Made by a program: the position numbers and the translations under genes
Origin: Arthrinium phaeospermum
Lineage: Eukaryota; Ascomycota; Sordariomycetes; Amphisphaeriales; Apiosporaceae
Assembly: GCA_006503535.1 (NCBI GenBank)
Contig: QYRS01000003.1
Coordinates: forward strand, 1,674,001-1,738,000
DNA: 64,000 nt
Direction of reading: 5' to 3'
Notes under the pieces: generated by a model
Databases searched by the model: none
The model's input: the letters and a program-made list of their open reading frames with translations, nothing else
Told to the model about the DNA's origin: nothing
Shown here: positions 20,715 through 32,545 of the stretch, in pieces
How the letters are laid out: every line of letters begins with the position of its first letter
Numbering within the stretch: position 1 is the stretch's first letter

Positions 20715-23700
20715 CAAGCATTCCTTTGCTCGCTCATGTTATGCACTGATGGATGCTATGCACTGAAATGCGGAGAGGCGTGTGCGCCCTACTACCAATT
20801 ATGAATTGGCATGCTCGGTTGCCATGCAATGAGTATTTGCAAGACGAGTATTGACTGACAGGTCACGTTTCACATCTGCCGAAGAATCAAGGGCGTTGGG
20901 AGGAGTGCATGGCGGTAATGATGGGTGCTTACTACTACGCAGAGGGCAGAGGGCCAAAGAGGGGAGGAAGAACAAAAACAATGATCGCCGTCCCAGGAGC
21001 CTATCTAGATCTGGTGCGCAGCGGCATGGAGGCCTGTGCAACGGTAAATGGAAACCAAGCTACAGTATCTGTGGTGCCGAGAAGGCACTAGACATAAGCC
21101 TTTTCAACCGATTGGCATCGGGTGGCTTGGAGGAGTAACCTAAGTTCCAGGTGAAGGGGGTTAGGAAGCCGGGATAAACACTGTTCCCAGTAGCGCCGCG
21201 GTATCGCGGTTTCTCGCCCTTTCTCCCTGCACAGCGAATGAAGGAGCGAGCTCTGGCCATGGAGGCAGGTCTCCGAGCACGTCGAAGACGGCGGATAGGC
21301 TGGTTACACCCTAGGGGCCGAGACACCATGCTTCTCGCGTGCGGAGGTGTCACGACGCAGCTGTACGTAACCTATACCTGGTATTGAGTCGACCGTGATT
21401 AATAAGGCGAGACACACGAGACACAAACATCCAGCAGCGGCACACCTTACCTTAGATGGCTCGTGAACCCATGCAGTGCAACGGCCGAGCATGTCTGGGC
21501 TGTCAAAGGGCTGGATCCAGTAAAATTCAACGGTCGTCTCGCCTCTTCGCTTGCCTCGGAGCAGGGGACCATCCCGATTCGCGCGTAGAGAACGCAGTTA
21601 ACGCAGTTTGGCCTGCTCATGCTCCTACAGTAAGCAAGTAGAGTCGCTAGACTGCCATACAGACTTCGATGCATTATCGGGTTTGCTCCTTCTTGTGGTG
21701 GAAGAGAACTGGAGATACATACGTCTGGTGTAGATGCTGGTTCCGACCAGTACCCATTGCCCGTACTACTACACTTATGCGCTTGCAGCACAGTAACCCA
21801 ACCTACATGCTGCATCCTCGAGCTCGACTGCTTTTACCCATGCCGCACGACCGCATGAATTATGAGGAATTAGGTTACACGGCAGCGACACCTGCGTCGG
21901 ACAGATGACCTAAGACATGTTGGATGGAAGAGGGCGAGAAGAAGAACGGGCTTGCGGCGGCTTACCTGAACAAACCTGACCACTGACCTGAAGCCACTTG
22001 GGGTTAAACTAGCGAATTTAGGTAGGTTAGGGGGCAGCTAAAGAGTTGATGGGGCCAGGTGTCAGGCTAGGAAGCAGCTCCTGCCCGCCAATCAGATGTT
22101 GCGCGCGCGACTTGTTCGCTACTCATGTACTCTACTTTGGACCGACTAACATGAGTCTCCAGAAGAGCTTGCCGAGATAGGTCCAACTCAATTGGCACCT
22201 CACGGGCGCAATGTCTGTTCGCAGCCATCATGTCGCCAGTGCCAGTGCGGGATTCCCCGCTTCTTCAACCTTTGTGCACGCCAAGTGCCAGCTAATGTTA
22301 CATAAAGACTGCCCGGGCAGTCCTTGGGGTACAGTCGCAGTCGCAGTCCCAGTACATACAGTACACCTGAGATGTGCTGCTGCATTGCACGTCAACTATC
22401 TAGCGTAGCTCAAGTTAAACTAGCACTGTTGTTTTTTAAGGAGGTACAGTAGGTAGTTAAGTAGGTCCTGAGTAGGTAGGTGCTTGGCAGGAGGCCAAGG
22501 AGGCCAAGGAGGCAAGGGGGAGATAATAACTTGGCAGCAAAACCCGACGATCACCCGCAGCATTGATGCTATCAATCGGTCACTTTGGTTGATCTCGTCC
22601 AATTGCAAAATCTTCAGCAATCTTTCCAATCCGTCAGTCCCCTGGGCCGTGCTTGACGACCCACGACAAATAACGGCTTACAACTGACAAAGGCAAACAG
22701 TTCGTGTTTGTCCCAAGCCTCCTCCTGACCGAGCAAGCAGGCACGCACGCAAGACGCAAGGAAGCGCACGAACGACCTAGTACCTAGTACCTCTCTCAGC
22801 GCTCTCTCTGGCCCTCTCCCTGTCTCTCTCTCTCTCTCTCTCTGTCCCTCCCTCAACTCTTTCCCTTCCTGCCAGTAGGTACTTCATACGCGTACATCTG
22901 CCCCCTCCCCCCTCTGCCCCATGTGCTTGACAAGGTTAGGTCGCATTTTGGAAAGTAACATCGGCATCACTCAGCATCCCTGGTAGACCGTAGACAGCAG
23001 AAGGGGGAAAAAAAGCATACATACTCCTTGCATGGGGGCAAGCAGGGTCAAGGTCTCCAACGCTTCCCTGCTGACAAGCATCGGACTGGGCCGCATCCCC
23101 CGAGGCTGGTAGATGACCACAACCTGCTGCTCGGGCCTGTCGAGTCATGTCTTGGGCGGGTCTCGAGATGCTGCCGTCAGAAAAAGAGGACCGGTGGTTC
23201 TGCTGCACAGTCAGTCTGTCTAGCCTGTACATACAGTATCAAATGCGAGGCCTGCTATGGAGTTTGTACTGCCTGCCTACTCCGTACGTCGTCGTCGTAA
23301 GACCTACGACCTACCAAGCTGGCGAGGCCGCTTTCCTATTCGCTCTTGCTTCCCTTTCGGCCCTCTTTCCTTCATGCTGGCCGACGAATGCGGTTTGCCT
23401 CCCCTTTCCCACCAAGCCGATTGTAGCGAGAGGACGGGTATGCGTGGTTTTATTTGGTTTCGATCGACATAAGCCTACAGGGTTTGCCAGTCTCCAAAGC
23501 ATGCCAAATCTGCCATCCTATCGCACCCCCCTCCCCTCCCCTCCCCCTCCTGCCTGTCTGCCTGCCTGCCTCCCTCCCATGCCTCCTCGGCGTGCCCGCT
23601 GTCTCGGATCCGGAGCCGAAATTCGTCCAAGGTCAACGGGTTGTTCGGTACTGGCCTCCCTAATTTCGCCTCAACACCCTGAGCCATATCCTTGCCAAAC

Positions 23701-24466
23701 GTTAATCCTACACGAATCAGCGGTTTCCCTCCTTCTCTTTGCCTTCTTCTTCTCCTTCTTCTCCTTCGCCCTCCCTCGCGCATCGCCCCTCGTCCTAGCT
23801 GACACGATATCTGCCCTGTTATTGATGATGATCCTTCCAGGATGTCCTCCCGACGTGTGTGAGCCGCTCATTCTAGCGTGGAAAAGAGTGTTTTCACCAC
23901 CGATCTGTTAACTGCATTTGGGCCTGCGGGTGTCGCCGAAAAGATGCCGTCTATTTTCTTGGATCAGCACCACCTTCTGTCTGCTCTTGTGACCTATACT
24001 GGCCGCATCCCGCTTCAGGTGCGATTGCTGCCCATCGAGAATTATAGTGGTTCTATTTCTATTCCCACTTGTCGAGGATAAAGCGGCTGGGCAAAAACGT
24101 CCGGCAGCTGTAAACAGCGGCTGCCGACGAAGTTGGTCCACGCAGCTCTACGATGCCAAGGACCACCACAAACCTGGACTTGTGTAGAACACAAGGTTGA
24201 GATTGAGCAGCCTTCGCAGTGAAGAAGGACACATTTAAAAGAATACCAGCGCAACTTGGAGCAGAGCTGTCATTTGTGACGAAGTATAGTACATATATCA
24301 TATATGTACGTAGCACATACGGATACTCGTGGATGTATATAGTAGTACGAGGTAGGAATAAGTAGGACCGATAAGAAGAATTGGGTGACTAGTACTAGTA
24401 AAAGCGCCTCACTAGGGGCGAAAAGCCCCGACATTGTGCGACCCCTCACCACCAGAAAATCATCGC

Positions 24467-24482
24467 CAGCAGCAGCAGCAGC
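24467..24482. repeat. AGC trinucleotide run before adenine deaminase ATG
   Basis: Five CAG/AGC units immediately upstream of the ATG at 24486, in the presumed 5' UTR. Confidence 0.85.
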
Positions 24483-24485
24483 ATC

Positions 24486-25624
24486 ATGTGCCAAACCGCC
24501 CTCCACCCCTTCCTCGCGGCCCTGCCCAAATGTGAGCACCATATGCACATCGAGGGCTCGCTCGAGCCCGAGCTCCTCTTCGAGCTCGCGGCCAAGCACG
24601 GCATCGCCCTGCCGTCGCCGGCGGTGGACCCGGCCTACGCCTCCGTCGAGGCCCTGCGCCAGCGGTACGAGGCCTTCACCGGCCTGGACGACTTCCTGGG
24701 CTACTATTACGTTGCCATGTCCGCGCTCGTCGACGCCTCCGACTTTGAGCGCTTGGCCATGGCCTACTTCACGCGCGCCGCCAGCCAGAACGTCCGCCAC
24801 GCCGAGGTCTTCTTCGACCCCCAGGCCCACTCGGCCCGCGGCGTGAGCCTGAGCACCGTCGTCGAGGGCCTCACGGCCGCGCGGGAGCGCGCCGAGCGCG
24901 AGCTGGGCATCACCTCCATCCTCATCATGTGCGTGCTGCGCCACCTGCCGCCCGCCGAGGGCGTCGCCCTCTTCGAGGAGGCGCGCGGCGCCGGGTACTT
25001 CGGCAGCGGCAGCGGCAGCGATGATGGTGGCGAGGAGAAAGACCAGAAGCAGCCCGTGCTGGGCGGCATCGGCCTCGACTCGTCGGAGAAACCGTTCCCG
25101 CCCGCGCTCTGGACGGAGCTGTACGGCGCCGCCAAGGAGGCGGGCGTGCGGCGCACGGCGCACGCGGGCGAGGAGGGGCCGGCGCAGTACATTGTCGACT
25201 CGCTCGACATGCTGGACGCGCAGCGCATCGACCACGGCCTGCGCTCCGTGCTGGGCGGGACGAGGCCGTCACCGACGCCCTGCTCCGGCGCCTCGTGGAC
25301 CAGAAGATCATGCTGACGCTGTGTCCCCTGTCCAACGTGCGGCTGCGGTGCCTCGAGTCCGTCGCCGACTTCCCGCTGCGCAAGCTGCTCGATACCGGCG
25401 TCCGCTTCAGCATCAACAGCGACGACCCGGCGTACTTTGGGGGCTACATTCTCGAGAACTACTGCGCGCTGCAGGAGGCCTTCCACCTGAGCGTGCGGGA
25501 GTGGGAGTCCATTGCCAAGGGGGCCGTCATGGGCAGCTGGTGCGCCGACCGCAGGAAGTGGGAGATTCTCCAGGAAATCGAGGAGGTGGCGGGGGAGTGG
25601 TCGGTGGGATTGGGGGAGCAGTAG
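24486..25624 (+). CDS. AAH1: Adenine deaminase (Aah1 type), apparent frameshift
   Basis: Deaminates adenine to hypoxanthine for purine salvage; amidohydrolase fold with a catalytic zinc. The N-terminus carries LPKCEHHMHIEGSLEPELLF with the HxH zinc ligands. Next come RHAEVFFDPQAHSARG, LGLDS-like GGIGLDSSEKPFPP, the AHAGEEGP motif with the metal-ligand His and catalytic Glu, RIDHG, LCPLSNVRL, and NSDDPAYFGGY with the metal-binding Asp pair. This order matches the yeast Aah1 adenine-specific subfamily rather than adenosine deaminases. An acidic Gly/Ser insertion (around residues 177-195) interrupts the middle. The frame breaks at GGG 25257-25259: one extra base would join SVLGG to DEAVTDALLRRLVDQK. 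No intron is needed. GC-rich third positions are extreme, more so than in most neighbouring genes. The length is about 380 residues once the break is corrected. Confidence 0.9.
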
Positions 25625-26249
25625 CCTTAGGTACTCGACTGCCCCCTAAATATCAGGTGTAAATGTATCTTAGTTATAATAAATAGAGATACACGTGAAT
25701 GGATTGAGTTCAAAAGGCGAGAAGTACATGTGACACCCGCACGGCCAGGGCCATGCTGTGAAAGTTGAAATACCACTGGTAACTGCTTCTGGGCCATGCT
25801 GGCCTTCGGTCCAATGCCGACATGCATGTTATGCTGAGTGCGGCGTCTAATGCAACGAGACACAGAATGCAACGTTTCAGTGTTTCTTACCTTACCGTGG
25901 AATCGTTGGTTAAGTACTCCAAGAAGATAAATGCATTGACTGGTGGCTTCTTGGTATACATAACACTTTCAAATAGAATCGACCGGCCAGTTCATCTGGT
26001 CAGGCATCGTAATCGGAGAGAAAAACATGATGTTATTGACAGTAGATGATCCCCGATTTGTACAATAGGGATGGTTCGATGACAGCAATGGCCCTATAAC
26101 ATGATGGGATTCATAAACCGCGTTCCCGATACCAGGTATTCTGCAAGTTGTACACAAAGGCATGTCTCATCCAATTCATGTAACATAGCTAAACGGCTAA
26201 ACCATGCTGAATAAAAATACAACAACCCCATTTAATTCATGCTCCCTGT
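25625..26249. other. Convergent intergenic spacer
   Basis: About 0.6 kb between the 3' ends of the adenine deaminase (+) and alpha/beta hydrolase (-) genes. It is AT-richer than its flanks and presumably holds both polyadenylation regions; no gene seen. Confidence 0.6.
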
Positions 26250-28476
26250 TCAATCATCATCGTCGCCGGTTCCGGTGAGAGGTCCAGCCAGGCCCTGCAT
26301 TCTGCGGCCGAGCAGGTCGTCCGAGCTGTTCAGCTTCACTATGCTCTTCGACTTCTCGAACCTTGCCTGGCCGCGCTTCTTCTTGGGCGTGCCAATGTGA
26401 TTGCTTCCTCCTTGTTCCCCATTGACCTTGATGGCCGGGCTCGCCGGCCCCGCGCCCTCGCCGTTATTGTTGGCCTTGTCCTCGCTGATGGTCCGGCCGC
26501 GCATCCTCGTCATGCTGATCTCGAGGGGCTTGTCCTCGTCGCCGCTCGACTCCACCCGATGGTGGTGCCGGTTCGACCGGGAGGCCTGTTCCTGCTGCTT
26601 CTCGCGCGCCTCCGCCGCGTTGAGCAGGTCCACCGCCCATTTCGCGCAGCGATCGATGAGTTTCCAGGCCGGCGGGTAGAGGGTCGGGAACTGGATAAAA
26701 CCGTGGCTGATGCCAGGGATCAGTACCACTTCCGCCACGTCCTTCTCATCAAAGTCGGATATGTCGTGGAAGCTACCCAGTCCCTGAGAGGCTCGCTGCG
26801 AATGGTATGCTTGCTTCACCTTACGCAGACGTCCTGCGAAGATCACAGTGTCATCCACTAACGGGTCACGCTCGCCAGTGAGAAAATGTGTCTTGGGGAA
26901 CTTCTGCAGCAAGATATCCGGTGCCAATATGGGCGATAGTAGGTACTCCTGGGAGAAGTCCGGGCGGTTATGAGGACCGACGTAGAGGATGATCATGGCC
27001 CGCATCATCTCTGGCGTGAGGACGCGGTCGTTGAAGTAAGAAATCATGGAAGCCATGGCCAGCCGAGTGCGTAATGGCTGCGGTCTATATGACTTGGAAT
27101 CACGTCTATTAGGGGCTGGGGTGGCCGGGGGTAGCTTTGTCCACTCTCTTGGGTTGGCATGAGAGTACTCTGGGTGAGGGCTTCGCATGCCGTCTTCATC
27201 CCCTGCCCCGTTCTGCTTCAACGTCTTGGAGCTATCCATCTGTGTCGGCGTGTCATCCTCGTCGTCGGATTGGTGTGGCGTTCCGACAAGATCCGTGTAT
27301 TGCGTGCTTTTCCGTTTGAGGTAGTCCTTGTTCGTCACCCGCATTCTTCTATCCTGAACCAGAGACATTTGCTCATCCGACATCCAGTTACCGATATTCA
27401 TATCGAGGCCTGGGTAGATTAGGACAAGCCCATCCGGTATCGTTAATTCGGTCGGGCTGATTCCGGGGTGCTTTTTCGTGACTATAGTCTCGATGATCAT
27501 GAGCGTCATGGCAGTCGCAAGATTGCCTCCGGCGCTGTCGCCAGCGACAACGATTTTGGGGACTTGTCGGCCAGACATCCCAATACATCTGCCTCTGCTC
27601 TTGACAATGGTGGTGTAGACGTCGAAGCATTCGTTCAAGGCGTAAGGATAAGGAAACTCCGGTGCCTTTTTGTAGTCCAAACTCAGGACCGGCAATCCCG
27701 TCTTGCCAGCCCAAGAGAAGAGCTTGTCGTCGTTAGTGCGCGGGTCCATGGCAACGAATCCACCGCCCGGTATATCCAGAATCATCTTGTTGATGTGCTC
27801 CAAGTCGGCCACAGGGCCATCGTAGTACAGCCATCCCGAGACCGGCTCTTTGTAATCGCTTGTGCTAGGCCTGGGTATGCGGATCGCTCTCGGAGGGTAT
27901 CGGGTGAAACGAGGTCGCACGAGGTTCTGGAAGAAGTTGAGGTACGGCGTCGTCGATTTATTCCAGCTGACCCGAAGGTGTTCCACTGTGAGCAGGGCCC
28001 TGACCTTGCGGACTTTCTCGTCGGCCCGCTCGGCGGCGAACATGTAGAAGACGGAGAAGATCACGCTCGACAGATCACGCAACCACTTGCTCTTGATCTT
28101 CATGGCCGTCCAGAAGCCGGCGTCCAGGGCCGTCATGACCCAAGTCGCACGGAAGTACGCGGCATCGTACATATTTGCCATGGGCTCGGGACTGGCGAGC
28201 CCGACAAGCGTACTGAAGTTTCGAGCCGCATACAGATACATCATCGTTAAGACGACGGTCTGCCATGCTGAAAATGATTTCGAGGACAGTTTCGACATCA
28301 GTCGGATGATGGGAGGGCCATGGCGAGGGCCCCTGCATACCGTTAGTATAACATACGTCTTCCAACGATCCGGAGAAGCCTCACCGATAGAGGTACAATG
28401 ACCAGAAGGCCAGCACGCCCAAGACTTGAAGCCTCCGCGACTTTACGGACGGCCTGCCCAACACATGGTCTATCAT
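26250..28476 (-). CDS. HSL-type alpha/beta hydrolase (lipase/esterase), membrane-anchored
   Basis: Probable serine hydrolase acting on acyl esters; substrate unknown. Exon 1 is 28476-28385 and exon 2 is 28332-26250, with a 52-nt intron (donor GTGAGG, branch CTAAC, acceptor GCAG), giving 724 residues. The ATG at 28298 opens a long frame, but the spliced upstream exon adds MIDHVLGRPSVKSRRL plus a hydrophobic segment (LGVLAFWSLYLY), followed by a second near residues 53-65, suggesting an N-terminal membrane anchor. Catalytic features are the oxyanion-hole motif DIPGGGF (about 217-223, Pro where many HSL members have His), the nucleophile motif GDSAGGN with Ser297, GERDPLVDD with the likely acid, and GISHGF with the likely His. 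The C-terminal ~150 residues are polar, with basic and acidic patches, and probably disordered. Divergent from the aminotransferase gene. Confidence 0.87.
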
Positions 28477-29873
28477 GTTGAGATGCGATGCGGGAGTAAC
28501 ATGGAGAAGGTAAGGGTTCGGTAGCGATAGTTATAAGGGGGCGACTCTTGCCCGGAGTCTTCGAGGTGGGCTGAAGGGCGAAGTCAAGGAGTATTTAGGC
28601 GAGGCGCAGTACGTCCGGGCAATCTCAGCGCATCCTGTTCCGAGCGATGCAACATCCGAGTCAGACGACAGAATCCGACAAGGTGACGGCTAACGGGCTA
28701 GTAGTAGCAGTAGTAGCAGTAAAAACAATACACCAGGAAAACCGAATGAGCATATATCAACACAAGGGCTTAGAATTGGACTAGATAGGATATGTTGTTG
28801 TTTGAGGTAACAAAAAGAAATGCCATGTTATTTTGTCCGCCCTGAGGCGCAACCGTAGTCATCTTCGGACAAGCACATGAGTCCCCAACCTTGATGATGT
28901 ACAGCGTGATCAGCTGGGGGAAGTAGGAATGAAAGCCGTGAGTGGCCGCTGAGAGCCATGTTGACGGGCCACGGGCTGCTACTTTCTTACATGTACCCAG
29001 CTAAGTGGTTAGTTTAGGTACGTTTGCGGTTGACATGTGAAAGTGGAATGCTGGGCGGCATGTCTTGTCTGGTCGCAAGCTGAGTTCCCCCACGTTTCCA
29101 CATGCAAAACTGCCCCCAACTCCCGTGCCTTTGGAATGGGAGGTGGGCCCTGATGGCTGAATTGAGTGCTAAAATGCCCCGACGGCCGACGGCCCAGCGC
29201 CTGGCGTTCGGGGGAGGGAGTCAGCCAGAGGCTTGTCCGATTCGCTAATTACGAGGGACATTCTGCCTCTTGGTGCTTGGGTAACGCTCCTGCCAGAGCG
29301 CCATTGCGTCATGGGTTGCTTAAATGGAATATGACTAAATCCCCATCAAGTGCATGCAGATTCTAGTATGTATTCCATGCAGTCGCACCTGGCACCCAAT
29401 GTCATTGACCACAGACCTCTCCCAGCATTGCCGTGCGAGTCATGTCGACTACTCCAAGGGAACTGTAAACCAAAAGCGTAAGTCAGCTGGTCCCCTTTGT
29501 GTCGGGAATTGTGGAACGAACCGGCTTCTCAGGTTTACCAATCGACAGGTCGCGTCGCAAAAGCCATCAGAAACAAAAAGATGATGGCCAGGTTATTGAT
29601 CAGTCATGTGCGTCGCATGTAGTAAAAGTCGCTCATGTGGGATTGTGATGTCGGAAACTGTACCTTACATGAAGCCAAGTTTGTGTTCGCATCCAGTAAC
29701 CCAAAGTGTGTCAGAAGCCGATGCCGGAGACGGGACGTTGGTGCCAGTCGAATTATTAGCTTATCGATAAACCTGACAGTCATGCATGCGCATTGTGTGA
29801 TATTTTCTGCGCAGAACCTGTAGGCCGACCGATATTGTTCTCGCAGGCTTCACCGTGAGCAGAAATCCCAATA
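28477..29873. promoter_or_regulatory. Divergent intergenic promoter region
   Basis: About 1.4 kb between the 5' ends of the alpha/beta hydrolase (-) and acetylornithine aminotransferase (+) genes. Contains a short AGT/AGC triplet run near 28700. No gene and no clear shared element recognised. Confidence 0.5.
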
Positions 29874-31373
29874 ATGTCTTTCCGATTGCCTGCGCGAAGG
29901 CTCGCGGCGGCCGCCGGTCGACGCTACTTGTCGGCATCGTCTCCGGCCGCAGCGGGTTCCAACCTCTCCCAGCAGGTCAAGCAAGCCATTGCGCACGATG
30001 CTTCCGTCCCGAACCCCGACCCCGCGGAGGACTCTGCGAGCGCCGCCATGATCAATGAGCATGCCAAGTACATGCTGGCCACCTATGCCCGGCCGCCGCC
30101 GGTGTTTGTGAGAGGAGAGGGGTCATACTTGTATGACTTGGAGAACCGCAAGTACCTGGACTTCACTTCGGGTATCGCAGTCAATTCGCTCGGTCATTGC
30201 GACCCCGGCGTTTGGCATGTCATCGCCGATCAGGTTAGTGTTTGGAGGTCTTTTTGCTCTTTAGAATTGAGCCTCATGGCCACTCCGGGGTCGCATAACG
30301 CACAAGAGGCACTGCTTTGGTGGGCGGAAAAGGCTAACAACTACTAGGCCAAGACATTAATGCATGCCTCGAATCTTTACTACAACCCTTGGACAGGCGC
30401 TCTGTCGCAACTCTTGGTCGAAAAGACTCTCGAGTCTGGAGCAATGCACGATGCGGCAACTGTCTTCGTCTGCAATTCCGGGTCCGAAGCCAACGAAGCC
30501 GCCATCAAGTTTTCGCGCAAGGTCGGCAAGGTGCTAGATCCTTCAGGGTCCAAGCACGAGTTTGTCTCCTTCCACCAGTCTTTCCACGGCCGTACCATGG
30601 GTAGCTTGTCTGCCACGCCGAATCCCAAATACCAGGAGCCTTTCGCACCCATGTTGCCCGGCTTCAAGTACGGGACATACAACGATATCGCAGGCATCAA
30701 CGACCTGGTGACGGAGAAGACGTGCGGTGTGCTCATTGAGCCCATCCAGGGCGAGGGTGGTGTCAATGTCGCGAGCGATGAATTCCTGATCGCCCTTGCG
30801 AAACGCTGTCGCGAGGTCGGCGCAGTTCTTGCTTATGACGAGATCCAATGCGGCATGTCCCGCACGGGTTCTTTCTGGGCTCACAGCCACCTGCCCAAGG
30901 AGGCTCACCCGGATATCATCACCACTGCCAAGGCGCTTGGAAACGGTTTCCCCATCGGCGCAACCATCGTGAACAACAATGTGAGCGAGAAGATCAAGAT
31001 CGGCGACCACGGCACGACGTTTGGTGGAAACCCAATGGCGTGCCGATTAGGCCACTACGTAGTATCTCGCCTGGCGGACCCCGCCCTGCAGAAGGAGGTA
31101 GTTGAGAAGTCCAAGGTCTTCACCGACCGGTTCGACAAGATGCGCCAACGCTTCCCGGAGTTGATCTCCGAGGTCAGGGGCAAGGGCTTGATCCTGGGTC
31201 TCCAGATGACCCAGGACCCGACCCCAGTCATCAAGGCTGCCCGAGAGCGAGGGCTCCTGGTCATCACCTGCGGCACCAACACACTCCGGTTCGTGCCCCC
31301 TCTGACCATCACCACCGAAGAAATAGAAAGCGGTCTAGACATTTTGGAAGAGGCCATCAAGGCTGCTATGTAG
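29874..31373 (+). CDS. ARG8: Acetylornithine aminotransferase, mitochondrial
   Basis: Transfers an amino group from glutamate to N-acetylglutamate semialdehyde in mitochondrial arginine biosynthesis. Exons 29874-30233 and 30348-31373 (intron donor GTTAGT, branch CTAAC, acceptor CTAG) give 461 residues, the usual length for class-III aminotransferases. The start is supported by a mitochondrial-type presequence (MSFRLPARRLAAAAGRRYLS). Motifs include YLDFTSGIAVNSLGH, CNSGSEANEAAIK, FHGRTMGSLSAT, EPIQGEGG, the PLP-ring Asp in AYDEIQCG (about residue 284), and TTAKALGNGFPIGA with the Schiff-base Lys about residue 315. The GIAVNSLGH and LRFVPPL segments favour acetylornithine over ornithine or GABA aminotransferase. 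Convergent with the cutinase gene. Confidence 0.94.
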
Positions 31374-31747
31374 ACAGCGTAATACAATGAAAAAAGCAGT
31401 CGGTCTTTAGCGTTGATTTTGCATGTTATACATGGACGAGCGCTTGCACTGGAATTCCCCTATCTACGATCAAACCTGCTGTTTTTTGGTACACCTCGAT
31501 GATATATTTTGGCGTATTATACCCACGATAAATCAGCCTCTTTCGATCTGCTGTCGCACAGAGGGTAACCTAACTCTATGGCTTGGTGTGAAGGTGAGAG
31601 CGGCGATGGAAATCCATTTTTGTTTTTAAATGCGGTGTCTCGCTGCGCTAATGAATACATAGGTATATGTCACAAATAGAAAATCAGGCAACACTCAAGT
31701 TGCTCTTAATAAGCCGGATCCAGTCGAAGACAGCACTCCTTTGCCCC
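31374..31747. other. Convergent intergenic spacer
   Basis: About 370 bp between the 3' ends of the aminotransferase (+) and cutinase (-) genes; AT-rich, probably two polyadenylation regions, no gene. Confidence 0.6.
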
Positions 31748-32519
31748 TTACAGCGCCGCAGCAAACTGGGCAGCCGTGTTGGCATCTTGACCGTAGGTCA
31801 GATGGGGCTGCAGGATGAGGTTGCCGCCGGCACAGATGTTATCTCCCTGGTGGCAGATGACCTTGGTCTTCTTAACACCCTGGACAGCGTCGCCGTTGTC
31901 TGATGGTTGTATGAGTCAGCGCCGGTAGAGAAACGAGGTGGTGGTATATTGTAGGTGTGGACGGGAGAGTGAGCTTACCAGGGTCGCCGAAGATGACAGC
32001 ACCGGCTACCTTGCTGGCGGTGGCGGCCGGGAGCTGCTTGGCGGCGTTGTGGACCAGCTGGCCTCCTTGTGAGTAGCCGGACATGACGACTTTGGTGTTG
32101 GGGCACTTGGTCATGGCTTGCTGTACTAGTTGCGCCCTGTTTATTTGGTTCACGATACTGTCAGAAACGGTGATGACATGTATTTGGGATCAAGGGGGGA
32201 ATGGATGTACTTACATCTTGGCACTTCCGTTCTTGTCTCCTCCGGCCAGGAACCCGGGGATATCGGCCGGGTACTCGACACCCTGGACCGCGAGGTCGCC
32301 GTTGACCATCTTGGACAGCGCCTGGAAGAAGGGGGGGCCGGCGACGGAGCCGACGTTGCCGGCCTCGGTCGTGCCGCGGGCGAAGATGACGGTCGTGCCC
32401 TTGCAGGCCCCGGAGAGCCCGTTCTGCGAGGTGCTGCTCAAGCTCTGGCGCTTGTCGACCGGCGACGCCGCAGAGAATCCGACCAGGGCCATCAAGGCAG
32501 TTGCTGTGGAGAAATGCAT
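31748..32519 (-). CDS. Secreted cutinase
   Basis: Serine esterase (carbohydrate esterase family 5) that hydrolyses cutin polyesters outside the cell. Exons 32519-32215, 32136-31979 and 31899-31748 give 204 residues. The introns have donors GTAAGT and GTAAGC, and both junctions restore split codons (ATG and GAC). A hydrophobic signal peptide (MHFSTATALMALVGFSAAS) is followed by PVDKRQ, a possible propeptide site. The mature part has ARGTTEAGN, the nucleophile motif GYSQGG, GDNIC with the catalytic Asp, and PHLTYG with the catalytic His. Four cysteines fit the two conserved disulfides. It is shorter than the well-known Fusarium enzyme, mainly at the N-terminus. Cutinases are usually induced by cutin monomers; the regulator is not visible here. 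Confidence 0.95.
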
Positions 32520-32521
32520 CT

Positions 32522-32545
32522 TGTGTGTTTGTGTGTGTGTGTGTA
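32522..32545. repeat. TG microsatellite just upstream of cutinase
   Basis: About ten TG units beginning three bases upstream of the cutinase start codon, so in its 5' UTR on the minus strand (read as CA). Confidence 0.9.

Larger units (their letters stand above)
12104..24485. other. 12.4-kb gene-free interval
   Basis: I found no frame with recognisable protein homology, no tRNA or rRNA, and no transposase or reverse-transcriptase remnant. The DNA is not AT-rich, so it does not look like heavily RIP-mutated repeat. It holds many simple repeats (CA/GA at 12806-12853, trinucleotide tracts at 12958-13080, GT at 14842-14880, CT at 15044-15080, 17315-17333 and 22821-22843), TACCTACC-type motifs and a perfect hairpin at 20688-20714. 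The proximal part upstream of 12103 presumably contains the promoter of the zinc-cluster gene; the end near 24485 contains that of the adenine deaminase gene. A noncoding transcript or long regulatory region is possible. Confidence 0.55.

Noticed and set aside
23147..23911. 254-codon plus-strand frame upstream of adenine deaminase
   Set aside because: Cys/Leu/Pro-rich translation of pyrimidine-rich DNA, no start context, no domain; likely promoter or UTR sequence.
24270..25486. Long antisense frames opposite adenine deaminase
   Set aside because: Produced by the very high GC at third positions of the real gene; Ala/Arg/Gly-rich with no family resemblance.
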